64,000 nucleotides of DNA from Euptelea pleiosperma (lineage: Eukaryota; Streptophyta; Magnoliopsida; Ranunculales; Eupteleaceae): NCBI GenBank assembly GCA_035048495.1, contig JASUTR010000137.1, positions 1 to 64,000 of the forward strand, written 5' to 3'. Shown in pieces: positions 25,601-39,624 of this stretch. Below the pieces are notes generated by a model. The model had not been told where the DNA came from. It did no database searches and saw only the letters and a program-made list of their open reading frames with translations. Made by a program: the position numbers and the translations under genes. Positions within the stretch are counted from its first letter, which is position 1. The number at the start of each line of letters is the position of its first letter.

Positions 25601-28305
25601 GTCTGGTTGCGAAAAAGTCACAAGTTATAGGCTTCGGAATGTAACACACAAACTGAGTCCAATTTGAGACGTTGACGCACGGATGGAGCTAACTTGTTTC
25701 GACTGTCCCGAATCTTGTTCCAACACTTCAAATGTGTTGAAACAATAGTAATGGAAGAGTTTGAGTCCAATTACGAGGTCTGGTTGCGAAAAAGTCACAA
25801 GTTATAGGCTTCGGAATGTAACACACAAACTGAGTCCAATTTGAGACGTTGACGCACGGATGGAGCTAACTTGTTTCGACTGTCCGAATCTTGTTCCAAC
25901 ACTTCAAATGTGTTGAAACAATAGTAATGGAAGAGTTTGAGTCCAATTACGAGGTCTGGTTGCGAAAAAGTCACAAGTTATAGGCTTCGGAATGTAACAC
26001 ACAAAATGAGTCCAATTTGAGACGTTGACGCACGGATGGAGCTAACTTGTTTCGACTGTCCCGAATCTTGTTCCAACACTTCAAATGTGTTGAAACAATA
26101 GTGATGGAAGAGTTTGAGTCCAATTACGAGGTCTGGTTGCGAAAAAGTCACAAGTTATAGGCTTCGGAATGTAACACACAAACTGAGTCCAATTTGAGAC
26201 GTTGACGCACGGATGGAGCTAACTTGTTTCGACTGTCCCGAATCTTGTTCCAACACTTCAAATGTGTTGAAACAATAGTAATGGAAGAGTTTGAGTCCAA
26301 TTACGAGGTCTGGTTGCGAAAAAGTCACAAGTTATAGGCTTCGGAATGTAACACACAAACTGAGTCCAATTTGAGACGTTGACGCACGGATGGAGCTAAC
26401 TTGTTTCGACTGTCCCGAATCTTGTTCCAACACTTCAAATGTGTTGAAACAATAGTGATGGAAGAGTTTGAGTCCAATTACGAGGTCTGGTTGCGAAAAA
26501 GTCACAAGTTATAGGCTTCGGAATGTAACACACAAACTGAGTCCAATTTGAGACGTTGACGCACGGATGGAGCTAACTTGTTTCGACTGTCCCGAATCTT
26601 GTTCCAACACTTCAAATGTGTTGAAACAATAGTAATGGAAGAGTTTGAGTCCAATTACGAGGTCTGGTTGCGAAAAAGTCACAAGTTATAGGCTTCGGAA
26701 TGTAACACACAAACTGAGTCCAATTTGAGACGTTGACGCACGGATGGAGCTAACTTGTTTCGACTGTCCCGAATCTTGTTCCAACACTTCAAATGTGTTG
26801 AAACAATAGTAATGGAAGAGTTTGAGTCCAATTACGAGGTCTGGTTGCGAAAAAGTCACAAGTTATAGGCTTCGGAATGTAACACACAAACTGAGTCCAA
26901 TTTGAGACGTTGACGCACGGATGGAGCTAACTTGTTTCGACTGTCCCGAATCTTGTTCCAACACTTCAAATGTGTTGAAACAATAGTAATGGAAGAGTTT
27001 GAGTCCAATTACGAGGTCTGGTTGCGAAAAAGTCACAAGTTATAGGCTTCGGAATGTAACACACAAACTGAGTCCAATTTGAGACGTTGACGCACGGATG
27101 GAGCTAACTTGTTTCGACTGTCCGAATCTTGCTCCAACACTTCAAATGTGTTGAAACAATAGTAATGGAAGAGTTTGAGTCTAATTACGAGGTCTGGTTG
27201 CGAAAAAGTCACAAGTTATAGGCTTCGGAATGTAACACACAAAATGAGTCCAATTTGAGACGTTGACGCACGGATGGAGCTAACTTGTTTCGACTGTCCC
27301 GAATCTTGTTCCAACACTTCAAATGTGTTGAAACAATAGTGATGGAAGAGTTTGAGTCCAATTACGAGGTCTGGTTGCGAAAAAGTCACAAGTTATAGGC
27401 TTCGGAATGTAACACACAAACTGAGTCCAATTTGAGACGTTGACGCACGGATGGAGCTAACTTGTTTCGACTGTCCCGAATCTTGTTCCAACACTTCAAA
27501 TGTGTTGAAACAATAGTATGGAAGAGTTTGAGTCCAATTACGAGGTCTGGTTGCGAAAAAGTCACAAGTTATAGGCTTCGGAATGTAACACACAAACTGA
27601 GTCCAATTTGAGACGTTGACGCACGGATGGAGCTAACTTGTTTCGACTGTCCCGAATCTTGTTCCAACACTTCAAATGTGTTGAAACAATAGTAATGGAA
27701 GAGTTTGAGTCCAATTACGAGGTCTGGTTGCGAAAAAGTCACAAGTTATAGGCTTCGGAATGTAACACACAAACTGAGTCCAATTTGAGACGTTGACGCA
27801 CGGATGGAGCTAACTTGTTTCGACTGTCCCGAATCTTGTTCCAACACTTCAAATGTGTTGAAACAATAGTAATGGAAGAGTTTGAGTCCAATTACGAGGT
27901 CTGGTTGCGAAAAAGTCACAAGTTATAGGCTTCGGAATGTAACACACAAACTGAGTCCAATTTGAGACGTTGACGCACGGATGGAGCTAACTTGTTTCGA
28001 CTGTCCGAATCTTGTTCCAACACTTCAAATGTGTTGAAACAATAGTAATGGAAGAGTTTGAGTCTAATTACGAGGTCTGGTTGCGAAAAAGTCACAAGTT
28101 ATAGGCTTCGGAATGTAACACACAAAATGAGTCCAATTTGAGACGTTGACGCACGGATGGAGCTAACTTGTTTCGACTGTCCCGAATCTTGTTCCAACAC
28201 TTCAAATGTGTTGAAACAATAGTAATGGAAGAGTTTGAGTCCAATTACGAGGTCTGGTTGCGAAAAAGTCACAAGTTATAGGCTTCGGAATGTAACACAC
28301 AAACT

Positions 28306-29544
28306 GAGTCCAATTTGAGACGTTGACGCACGGATGGAGCTAACTTGTTTCGACTGTCCCGAATCTTGTTCCAACACTTCAAATGTGTTGAAACAATAGT
28401 AATGGAAGAGTTTGAGTCCAATTACGAGGTCTGGTTGCGAAAAAGTCACAAGTTATAGGCTTCGGAATGTAACACACAAACTGAGTCCAATTTGAGACGT
28501 TGACGCACGGATGGAGCTAACTTGTTTCGACTGTCCCGAATCTTGTTCCAACACTTCAAATGTGTTGAAACAATAGTAATGGAAGAGTTTGAGTCCAATT
28601 ACGAGGTCTGGTTGCGAAAAAGTCACAAGTTATAGGCTTCGGAATGTAACACACAAACTGAGTCCAATTTGAGACGTTGACGCACGGATGGAGCTAACTT
28701 GTTTCGACTGTCCCGAATCTTGTTCCAACACTTCAAATGTGTTGAAACAATAGTAATGGAAGAGTTTGAGTCCAATTACGAGGTCTGGTTGCGAAAAAGT
28801 CACAAGTTATAGGCTTCGGAATGTAACACACAAACTGAGTCCAATTTGAGACGTTGACGCACGGATGGAGCTAACTTGTTTCGACTGTCCCGAATCTTGT
28901 TCCAACACTTCAAATGTGTTGAAACAATAGTAATGGAAGAGTTTGAGTCCAATTACGAGGTCTGGTTGCGAAAAAGTCACAAGTTATAGGCTTCGGAATG
29001 TAACACACAAACTGAGTCCAATTTGAGACGTTGACGCACGGATGGAGCTAACTTGTTTCGACTGTCCCGAATCTTGTTCCAACACTTCAAATGTGTTGAA
29101 ACAATAGTAATGGAAGAGTTTGAGTCCAATTACGAGGTCTGGTTGCGAAAAAGTCACAAGTTATAGGCTTCGGAATGTAACACACAAACTGAGTCCAATT
29201 TGAGACGTTGACGCACGGATGGAGCTAACTTGTTTCGACTGTCCCGAATCTTGTTCCAACACTTCAAATGTGTTGAAACAATAGTAATGGAAGAGTTTGA
29301 GTCCAATTACGAGGTCTGGTTGCGAAAAAGTCACAAGTTATAGGCTTCGGAATGTAACACACAAACTGAGTCCAATTTGAGACGTTGACGCACGGATGGA
29401 GCTAACTTGTTTCGACTGTCCCGAATCTTGTTCCAACACTTCAAATGTGTTGAAACAATAGTAATGGAAGAGTTTGAGTCCAATTACGAGGTCTGGTTGC
29501 GAAAAAGTCACAAGTTATAGGCTTCGGAATGTAACACACAAACT
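28306..29544. repeat. Run of seven apparently identical monomers
   Basis: Seven consecutive 177-bp copies (1239 bp) match the consensus with no difference seen by eye. The next unit, at 29545, carries GTGATGG. Such runs are expected from very recent tandem duplication. Confidence 0.75.
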
Positions 29545-30959
29545 GAGTCCAATTTGAGACGTTGACGCACGGATGGAGCTAACTTGTTTCGACTGTCCCG
29601 AATCTTGTTCCAACACTTCAAATGTGTTGAAACAATAGTGATGGAAGAGTTTGAGTCCAATTACGAGGTCTGGTTGCGAAAAAGTCACAAGTTATAGGCT
29701 TCGGAATGTAACACACAAACTGAGTCCAATTTGAGACGTTGACGCACGGATGGAGCTAACTTGTTTCGACTGTCCCGAATCTTGTTCCAACACTTCAAAT
29801 GTGTTGAAACAATAGTGATGGAAGAGTTTGAGTCCAATTACGAGGTCTGGTTGCGAAAAAGTCACAAGTTATAGGCTTCGGAATGTAACACACAAACTGA
29901 GTCCAATTTGAGACGTTGACGCACGGATGGAGCTAACTTGTTTCGACTGTCCCGAATCTTGTTCCAACACTTCAAATGTGTTGAAACAATAGTAATGGAA
30001 GAGTTTGAGTCCAATTACGAGGTCTGGTTGCGAAAAAGTCACAAGTTATAGGCTTCGGAATGTAACACACAAACTGAGTCCAATTTGAGACGTTGACGCA
30101 CGGATGGAGCTAACTTGTTTCGACTGTCCCGAATCTTGTTCCAACACTTCAAATGTGTTGAAACAATAGTAATGGAAGAGTTTGAGTCCAATTACGAGGT
30201 CTGGTTGCGAAAAAGTCACAAGTTATAGGCTTCGGAATGTAACACACAAACTGAGTCCAATTTGAGACGTTGACGCACGGATGGAGCTAACTTGTTTCGA
30301 CTGTCCCGAATCTTGTTCCAACACTTCAAATGTGTTGAAACAATAGTAATGGAAGAGTTTGAGTCCAATTACGAGGTCTGGTTGCGAAAAAGTCACAAGT
30401 TATAGGCTTCGGAATGTAACACACAAACTGAGTCCAATTTGAGACGTTGACGCACGGATGGAGCTAACTTGTTTCGACTGTCCGAATCTTGCTCCAACAC
30501 TTCAAATGTGTTGAAACAATAGTAATGGAAGAGTTTGAGTCTAATTACGAGGTCTGGTTGCGAAAAAGTCACAAGTTATAGGCTTCGGAATGTAACACAC
30601 AAACTGAGTCCAATTTGAGACGTTGACGCACGGATGGAGCTAACTTGTTTCGACTGTCCCGAATCTTGTTCCAACACTTCAAATGTGTTGAAACAATAGT
30701 AATGGAAGAGTTTGAGTCCAATTACGAGGTCTGGTTGCGAAAAAGTCACAAGTTATAGGCTTCGGAATGTAACACACAAACTGAGTCCAATTTGAGACGT
30801 TGACGCACGGATGGAGCTAACTTGTTTCGACTGTCCCGAATCTTGTTCCAACACTTCAAATGTGTTGAAACAATAGTAATGGAAGAGTTTGAGTCCAATT
30901 ACGAGGTCTGGTTGCGAAAAAGTCACAAGTTATAGGCTTCGGAATGTAACACACAAACT

Positions 30960-33788
30960 GAGTCCAATTTGAGACGTTGACGCACGGATGGAGCTAACTT
31001 GTTTCGACTGTCCGAATCTTGCTCCAACACTTCAAATGTGTTGAAACAATAGTAATGGAAGAGTTTGAGTCTAATTACGAGGTCTGGTTGCGAAAAAGTC
31101 ACAAGTTATAGGCTTCGGAATGTAACACACAAACTGAGTCCAATTTGAGACGTTGACGCACGGATGGAGCTAACTTGTTTCGACTGTCCCGAATCTTGTT
31201 CCAACACTTCAAATGTGTTGAAACAATAGTAATGGAAGAGTTTGAGTCCAATTACGAGGTCTGGTTGCGAAAAAGTCACAAGTTATAGGCTTCGGAATGT
31301 AACACACAAACTGAGTCCAATTTGAGACGTTGACGCACGGATGGAGCTAACTTGTTTCGACTGTCCCGAATCTTGTTCCAACACTTCAAATGTGTTGAAA
31401 CAATAGTAATGGAAGAGTTTGAGTCCAATTACGAGGTCTGGTTGCGAAAAAGTCACAAGTTATAGGCTTCGGAATGTAACACACAAACTGAGTCCAATTT
31501 GAGACGTTGACGCACGGATGGAGCTAACTTGTTTCGACTGTCCCGAATCTTGTTCCAACACTTCAAATGTGTTGAAACAATAGTGATGGAAGAGTTTGAG
31601 TCCAATTACGAGGTCTGGTTGCGAAAAAGTCACAAGTTATAGGCTTCGGAATGTAACACACAAACTGAGTCCAATTTGAGACGTTGACGCACGGATGGAG
31701 CTAACTTGTTTCGACTGTCCCGAATCTTGTTCCAACACTTCAAATGTGTTGAAACAATAGTAATGGAAGAGTTTGAGTCCAATTACGAGGTCTGGTTGCG
31801 AAAAAGTCACAAGTTATAGGCTTCGGAATGTAACACACAAACTGAGTCCAATTTGAGACGTTGACGCACGGATGGAGCTAACTTGTTTCGACTGTCCCGA
31901 ATCTTGTTCCAACACTTCAAATGTGTTGAAACAATAGTAATGGAAGAGTTTGAGTCCAATTACGAGGTCTGGTTGCGAAAAAGTCACAAGTTATAGGCTT
32001 CGGAATGTAACACACAAAATGAGTCCAATTTGAGACGTTGACGCACGGATGGAGCTAACTTGTTTCGACTGTCCCGAATCTTGTTCCAACACTTCAAATG
32101 TGTTGAAACAATAGTAATGGAAGAGTTTGAGTCCAATTACGAGGTCTGGTTGCGAAAAAGTCACAAGTTATAGGCTTCGGAATGTAACACACAAACTGAG
32201 TCCAATTTGAGACGTTGACGCACGGATGGAGCTAACTTGTTTCGACTGTCCCGAATCTTGTTCCAACACTTCAAATGTGTTGAAACAATAGTGATGGAAG
32301 AGTTTGAGTCCAATTACGAGGTCTGGTTGCGAAAAAGTCACAAGTTATAGGCTTCGGAATGTAACACACAAACTGAGTCCAATTTGAGACGTTGACGCAC
32401 GGATGGAGCTAACTTGTTTCGACTGTCCCGAATCTTGTTCCAACACTTCAAATGTGTTGAAACAATAGTGATGGAAGAGTTTGAGTCCAATTACGAGGTC
32501 TGGTTGCGAAAAAGTCACAAGTTATAGGCTTCGGAATGTAACACACAAACTGAGTCCAATTTGAGACGTTGACGCACGGATGGAGCTAACTTGTTTCGAC
32601 TGTCCCGAATCTTGTTCCAACACTTCAAATGTGTTGAAACAATAGTAATGGAAGAGTTTGAGTCCAATTACGAGGTCTGGTTGCGAAAAAGTCACAAGTT
32701 ATAGGCTTCGGAATGTAACACACAAACTGAGTCCAATTTGAGACGTTGACGCACGGATGGAGCTAACTTGTTTCGACTGTCCCGAATCTTGTTCCAACAC
32801 TTCAAATGTGTTGAAACAATAGTAATGGAAGAGTTTGAGTCCAATTACGAGGTCTGGTTGCGAAAAAGTCACAAGTTATAGGCTTCGGAATGTAACACAC
32901 AAACTGAGTCCAATTTGAGACGTTGACGCACGGATGGAGCTAACTTGTTTCGACTGTCCCGAATCTTGTTCCAACACTTCAAATGTGTTGAAACAATAGT
33001 AATGGAAGAGTTTGAGTCAATTACGAGGTCTGGTTGCGAAAAAGTCACAAGTTATAGGCTTCGGAATGTAACACACAAACTGAGTCCAATTTGAGACGTT
33101 GACGCACGGATGGAGCTAACTTGTTTCGACTGTCCCGAATCTTGTTCCAACACTTCAAATGTGTTGAAACAATAGTAATGGAAGAGTTTGAGTCCAATTA
33201 CGAGGTCTGGTTGCGAAAAAGTCACAAGTTATAGGCTTCGGAATGTAACACACAAACTGAGTCCAATTTGAGACGTTGACGCACGGATGGAGCTAACTTG
33301 TTTCGACTGTCCGAATCTTGTTCCAACACTTCAAATGTGTTGAAACAATAGTAATGGAAGAGTTTGAGTCTAATTACGAGGTCTGGTTGCGAAAAAGTCA
33401 CAAGTTATAGGCTTCGGAATGTAACACACAAAATGAGTCCAATTTGAGACGTTGACGCACGGATGGAGCTAACTTGTTTCGACTGTCCCGAATCTTGTTC
33501 CAACACTTCAAATGTGTTGAAACAATAGTGATGGAAGAGTTTGAGTCCAATTACGAGGTCTGGTTGCGAAAAAGTCACAAGTTATAGGCTTCGGAATGTA
33601 ACACACAAACTGAGTCCAATTTGAGACGTTGACGCACGGATGGAGCTAACTTGTTTCGACTGTCCCGAATCTTGTTCCAACACTTCAAATGTGTTGAAAC
33701 AATAGTAATGGAAGAGTTTGAGTCCAATTACGAGGTCTGGTTGCGAAAAAGTCACAAGTTATAGGCTTCGGAATGTAACACACAAACT
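30960..33788. repeat. Higher-order-repeat-like unit 1 (16 monomers)
   Basis: Begins with a C-type monomer (CTGTCCGAATCTTGCTCC, GAGTCTAATT) and runs 2829 bp to the next C-type monomer. A second landmark, a CTGTCCGAATCTTGTTCC unit followed by a GTGATGG unit, lies at offset 13-14. It also contains a GAGTCAATT one-base deletion near 33018. Another C-type copy sits three monomers upstream, at 30430. Confidence 0.6.
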
Positions 33789-36618
33789 GAGTCCAATTTG
33801 AGACGTTGACGCACGGATGGAGCTAACTTGTTTCGACTGTCCGAATCTTGCTCCAACACTTCAAATGTGTTGAAACAATAGTAATGGAAGAGTTTGAGTC
33901 TAATTACGAGGTCTGGTTGCGAAAAAGTCACAAGTTATAGGCTTCGGAATGTAACACACAAACTGAGTCCAATTTGAGACGTTGACGCACGGATGGAGCT
34001 AACTTGTTTCGACTGTCCCGAATCTTGTTCCAACACTTCAAATGTGTTGAAACAATAGTAATGGAAGAGTTTGAGTCCAATTACGAGGTCTGGTTGCGAA
34101 AAAGTCACAAGTTATAGGCTTCGGAATGTAACACACAAACTGAGTCCAATTTGAGACGTTGACGCACGGATGGAGCTAACTTGTTTCGACTGTCCCGAAT
34201 CTTGTTCCAACACTTCAAATGTGTTGAAACAATAGTGATGGAAGAGTTTGAGTCCAATTACGAGGTCTGGTTGCGAAAAAGTCACAAGTTATAGGCTTCG
34301 GAATGTAACACACAAACTGAGTCCAATTTGAGACGTTGACGCACGGATGGAGCTAACTTGTTTCGACTGTCCCGAATCTTGTTCCAACACTTCAAATGTG
34401 TTGAAACAATAGTAATGGAAGAGTTTGAGTCCAATTACGAGGTCTGGTTGCGAAAAAGTCACAAGTTATAGGCTTCGGAATGTAACACACAAACTGAGTC
34501 CAATTTGAGACGTTGACGCACGGATGGAGCTAACTTGTTTCGACTGTCCCGAATCTTGTTCCAACACTTCAAATGTGTTGAAACAATAGTAATGGAAGAG
34601 TTTGAGTCCAATTACGAGGTCTGGTTGCGAAAAAGTCACAAGTTATAGGCTTCGGAATGTAACACACAAACTGAGTCCAATTTGAGACGTTGACGCACGG
34701 ATGGAGCTAACTTGTTTCGACTGTCCCGAATCTTGTTCCAACACTTCAAATGTGTTGAAACAATAGTAATGGAAGAGTTTGAGTCCAATTACGAGGTCTG
34801 GTTGCGAAAAAGTCACAAGTTATAGGCTTCGGAATGTAACACACAAACTGAGTCCAATTTGAGACGTTGACGCACGGATGGAGCTAACTTGTTTCGACTG
34901 TCCCGAATCTTGTTCCAACACTTCAAATGTGTTGAAACAATAGTAATGGAAGAGTTTGAGTCCAATTACGAGGTCTGGTTGCGAAAAAGTCACAAGTTAT
35001 AGGCTTCGGAATGTAACACACAAACTGAGTCCAATTTGAGACGTTGACGCACGGATGGAGCTAACTTGTTTCGACTGTCCGAATCTTGTTCCAACACTTC
35101 AAATGTGTTGAAACAATAGTAATGGAAGAGTTTGAGTCCAATTACGAGGTCTGGTTGCGAAAAAGTCACAAGTTATAGGCTTCGGAATGTAACACACAAA
35201 ATGAGTCCAATTTGAGACGTTGACGCACGGATGGAGCTAACTTGTTTCGACTGTCCCGAATCTTGTTCCAACACTTCAAATGTGTTGAAACAATAGTGAT
35301 GGAAGAGTTTGAGTCCAATTACGAGGTCTGGTTGCGAAAAAGTCACAAGTTATAGGCTTCGGAATGTAACACACAAACTGAGTCCAATTTGAGACGTTGA
35401 CGCACGGATGGAGCTAACTTGTTTCGACTGTCCCGAATCTTGTTCCAACACTTCAAATGTGTTGAAACAATAGTAATGGAAGAGTTTGAGTCCAATTACG
35501 AGGTCTGGTTGCGAAAAAGTCACAAGTTATAGGCTTCGGAATGTAACACACAAACTGAGTCCAATTTGAGACGTTGACGCACGGATGGAGCTAACTTGTT
35601 TCGACTGTCCCGAATCTTGTTCCAACACTTCAAATGTGTTGAAACAATAGTAATGGAAGAGTTTGAGTCCAATTACGAGGTCTGGTTGCGAAAAAGTCAC
35701 AAGTTATAGGCTTCGGAATGTAACACACAAACTGAGTCCAATTTGAGACGTTGACGCACGGATGGAGCTAACTTGTTTCGACTGTCCCGAATCTTGTTCC
35801 AACACTTCAAATGTGTTGAAACAATAGTAATGGAAGAGTTTGAGTCCAATTACGAGGTCTGGTTGCGAAAAAGTCACAAGTTATAGGCTTCGGAATGTAA
35901 CACACAAACTGAGTCCAATTTGAGACGTTGACGCACGGATGGAGCTAACTTGTTTCGACTGTCCCGAATCTTGTTCCAACACTTCAAATGTGTTGAAACA
36001 ATAGTAATGGAAGAGTTTGAGTCCAATTACGAGGTCTGGTTGCGAAAAAGTCACAAGTTATAGGCTTCGGAATGTAACACACAAACTGAGTCCAATTTGA
36101 GACGTTGACGCACGGATGGAGCTAACTTGTTTCGACTGTCCCGAATCTTGTTCCAACACTTCAAATGTGTTGAAACAATAGTAATGGAAGAGTTTGAGTC
36201 CAATTACGAGGTCTGGTTGCGAAAAAGTCACAAGTTATAGGCTTCGGAATGTAACACACAAACTGAGTCCAATTTGAGACGTTGACGCACGGATGGAGCT
36301 AACTTGTTTCGACTGTCCCGAATCTTGTTCCAACACTTCAAATGTGTTGAAACAATAGTAATGGAAGAGTTTGAGTCCAATTACGAGGTCTGGTTGCGAA
36401 AAAGTCACAAGTTATAGGCTTCGGAATGTAACACACAAACTGAGTCCAATTTGAGACGTTGACGCACGGATGGAGCTAACTTGTTTCGACTGTCCCGAAT
36501 CTTGTTCCAACACTTCAAATGTGTTGAAACAATAGTAATGGAAGAGTTTGAGTCCAATTACGAGGTCTGGTTGCGAAAAAGTCACAAGTTATAGGCTTCG
36601 GAATGTAACACACAAACT
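33789..36618. repeat. Higher-order-repeat-like unit 2 (16 monomers)
   Basis: 2830 bp from one C-type monomer to the next. The landmark pair (CTGTCCGAATCTTGTTCC unit, then a GTGATGG unit with AAAATGAG junction) is at offsets 7-8 (35027, 35203). The rest is nearly all consensus, including seven apparently identical copies at 35380-36618. Confidence 0.6.
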
Positions 36619-39600
36619 GAGTCCAATTTGAGACGTTGACGCACGGATGGAGCTAACTTGTTTCGACTGTCCGAATCTTGCTCCAACACTTCAAATGTGT
36701 TGAAACAATAGTAATGGAAGAGTTTGAGTCTAATTACGAGGTCTGGTTGCGAAAAAGTCACAAGTTATAGGCTTCGGAATGTAACACACAAACTGAGTCC
36801 AATTTGAGACGTTGACGCACGGATGGAGCTAACTTGTTTCGACTGTCCCGAATCTTGTTCCAACACTTCAAATGTGTTGAAACAATAGTAATGGAAGAGT
36901 TTGAGTCCAATTACGAGGTCTGGTTGCGAAAAAGTCACAAGTTATAGGCTTCGGAATGTAACACACAAACTGAGTCCAATTTGAGACGTTGACGCACGGA
37001 TGGAGCTAACTTGTTTCGACTGTCCCGAATCTTGTTCCAACACTTCAAATGTGTTGAAACAATAGTAATGGAAGAGTTTGAGTCCAATTACGAGGTCTGG
37101 TTGCGAAAAAGTCACAAGTTATAGGCTTCGGAATGTAACACACAAACTGAGTCCAATTTGAGACGTTGACGCACGGATGGAGCTAACTTGTTTCGACTGT
37201 CCCGAATCTTGTTCCAACACTTCAAATGTGTTGAAACAATAGTAATGGAAGAGTTTGAGTCCAATTACGAGGTCTGGTTGCGAAAAAGTCACAAGTTATA
37301 GGCTTCGGAATGTAACACACAAACTGAGTCCAATTTGAGACGTTGACGCACGGATGGAGCTAACTTGTTTCGACTGTCCCGAATCTTGTTCCAACACTTC
37401 AAATGTGTTGAAACAATAGTAATGGAAGAGTTTGAGTCCAATTACGAGGTCTGGTTGCGAAAAAGTCACAAGTTATAGGCTTCGGAATGTAACACACAAA
37501 CTGAGTCCAATTTGAGACGTTGACGCACGGATGGAGCTAACTTGTTTCGACTGTCCCGAATCTTGTTCCAACACTTCAAATGTGTTGAAACAATAGTAAT
37601 GGAAGAGTTTGAGTCCAATTACGAGGTCTGGTTGCGAAAAAGTCACAAGTTATAGGCTTCGGAATGTAACACACAAACTGAGTCCAATTTGAGACGTTGA
37701 CGCACGGATGGAGCTAACTTGTTTCGACTGTCCCGAATCTTGTTCCAACACTTCAAATGTGTTGAAACAATAGTAATGGAAGAGTTTGAGTCCAATTACG
37801 AGGTCTGGTTGCGAAAAAGTCACAAGTTATAGGCTTCGGAATGTAACACACAAACTGAGTCCAATTTGAGACGTTGACGCACGGATGGAGCTAACTTGTT
37901 TCGACTGTCCCGAATCTTGTTCCAACACTTCAAATGTGTTGAAACAATAGTAATGGAAGAGTTTGAGTCCAATTACGAGGTCTGGTTGCGAAAAAGTCAC
38001 AAGTTATAGGCTTCGGAATGTAACACACAAACTGAGTCCAATTTGAGACGTTGACGCACGGATGGAGCTAACTTGTTTCGACTGTCCCGAATCTTGTTCC
38101 AACACTTCAAATGTGTTGAAACAATAGTAATGGAAGAGTTTGAGTCCAATTACGAGGTCTGGTTGCGAAAAAGTCACAAGTTATAGGCTTCGGAATGTAA
38201 CACACAAACTGAGTCCAATTTGAGACGTTGACGCACGGATGGAGCTAACTTGTTTCGACTGTCCGAATCTTGTTCCAACACTTCAAATGTGTTGAAACAA
38301 TAGTAATGGAAGAGTTTGAGTCAATTACGAGGTCTGGTTGCGAAAAAGTCACAAGTTATAGGCTTCGGAATGTAACACACAAACTGAGTCCAATTTGAGA
38401 CGTTGACGCACGGATGGAGCTAACTTGTTTCGACTGTCCCGAATCTTGTTCCAACACTTCAAATGTGTTGAAACAATAGTGATGGAAGAGTTTGAGTCCA
38501 ATTACGAGGTCTGGTTGCGAAAAAGTCACAAGTTATAGGCTTCGGAATGTAACACACAAACTGAGTCCAATTTGAGACGTTGACGCACGGATGGAGCTAA
38601 CTTGTTTCGACTGTCCCGAATCTTGTTCCAACACTTCAAATGTGTTGAAACAATAGTAATGGAAGAGTTTGAGTCCAATTACGAGGTCTGGTTGCGAAAA
38701 AGTCACAAGTTATAGGCTTCGGAATGTAACACACAAACTGAGTCCAATTTGAGACGTTGACGCACGGATGGAGCTAACTTGTTTCGACTGTCCCGAATCT
38801 TGTTCCAACACTTCAAATGTGTTGAAACAATAGTAATGGAAGAGTTTGAGTCCAATTACGAGGTCTGGTTGCGAAAAAGTCACAAGTTATAGGCTTCGGA
38901 ATGTAACACACAAACTGAGTCCAATTTGAGACGTTGACGCACGGATGGAGCTAACTTGTTTCGACTGTCCCGAATCTTGTTCCAACACTTCAAATGTGTT
39001 GAAACAATAGTAATGGAAGAGTTTGAGTCCAATTACGAGGTCTGGTTGCGAAAAAGTCACAAGTTATAGGCTTCGGAATGTAACACACAAACTGAGTCCA
39101 ATTTGAGACGTTGACGCACGGATGGAGCTAACTTGTTTCGACTGTCCCGAATCTTGTTCCAACACTTCAAATGTGTTGAAACAATAGTAATGGAAGAGTT
39201 TGAGTCCAATTACGAGGTCTGGTTGCGAAAAAGTCACAAGTTATAGGCTTCGGAATGTAACACACAAACTGAGTCCAATTTGAGACGTTGACGCACGGAT
39301 GGAGCTAACTTGTTTCGACTGTCCCGAATCTTGTTCCAACACTTCAAATGTGTTGAAACAATAGTAATGGAAGAGTTTGAGTCCAATTACGAGGTCTGGT
39401 TGCGAAAAAGTCACAAGTTATAGGCTTCGGAATGTAACACACAAACTGAGTCCAATTTGAGACGTTGACGCACGGATGGAGCTAACTTGTTTCGACTGTC
39501 CCGAATCTTGTTCCAACACTTCAAATGTGTTGAAACAATAGTAATGGAAGAGTTTGAGTCCAATTACGAGGTCTGGTTGCGAAAAAGTCACAAGTTATAG

Positions 39601-39624
39601 GCTTCGGAATGTAACACACAAACT
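36619..39624. repeat. Higher-order-repeat-like unit 3 (17 monomers)
   Basis: 3006 bp. The C-type unit is followed by eight apparently identical consensus copies (36795-38210). Then comes a CTGTCCGAATCTTGTTCC unit with the GAGTCAATT deletion (38211), a GTGATGG unit (38386) and six consensus copies. The landmark order matches unit 2 with slightly different run lengths. Confidence 0.6.

Noticed and set aside
12184..27593. Four near-identical 66-codon reverse-strand frames (12184, 18372, 21380, 27393), with similar ones at 7378, 10239, 17280 and 61698
   Set aside because: Similarity is explained by the repeat. The four share the GTATGG deletion and the others lie over other variant copies. They fail to recur in the hundreds of normal monomers.
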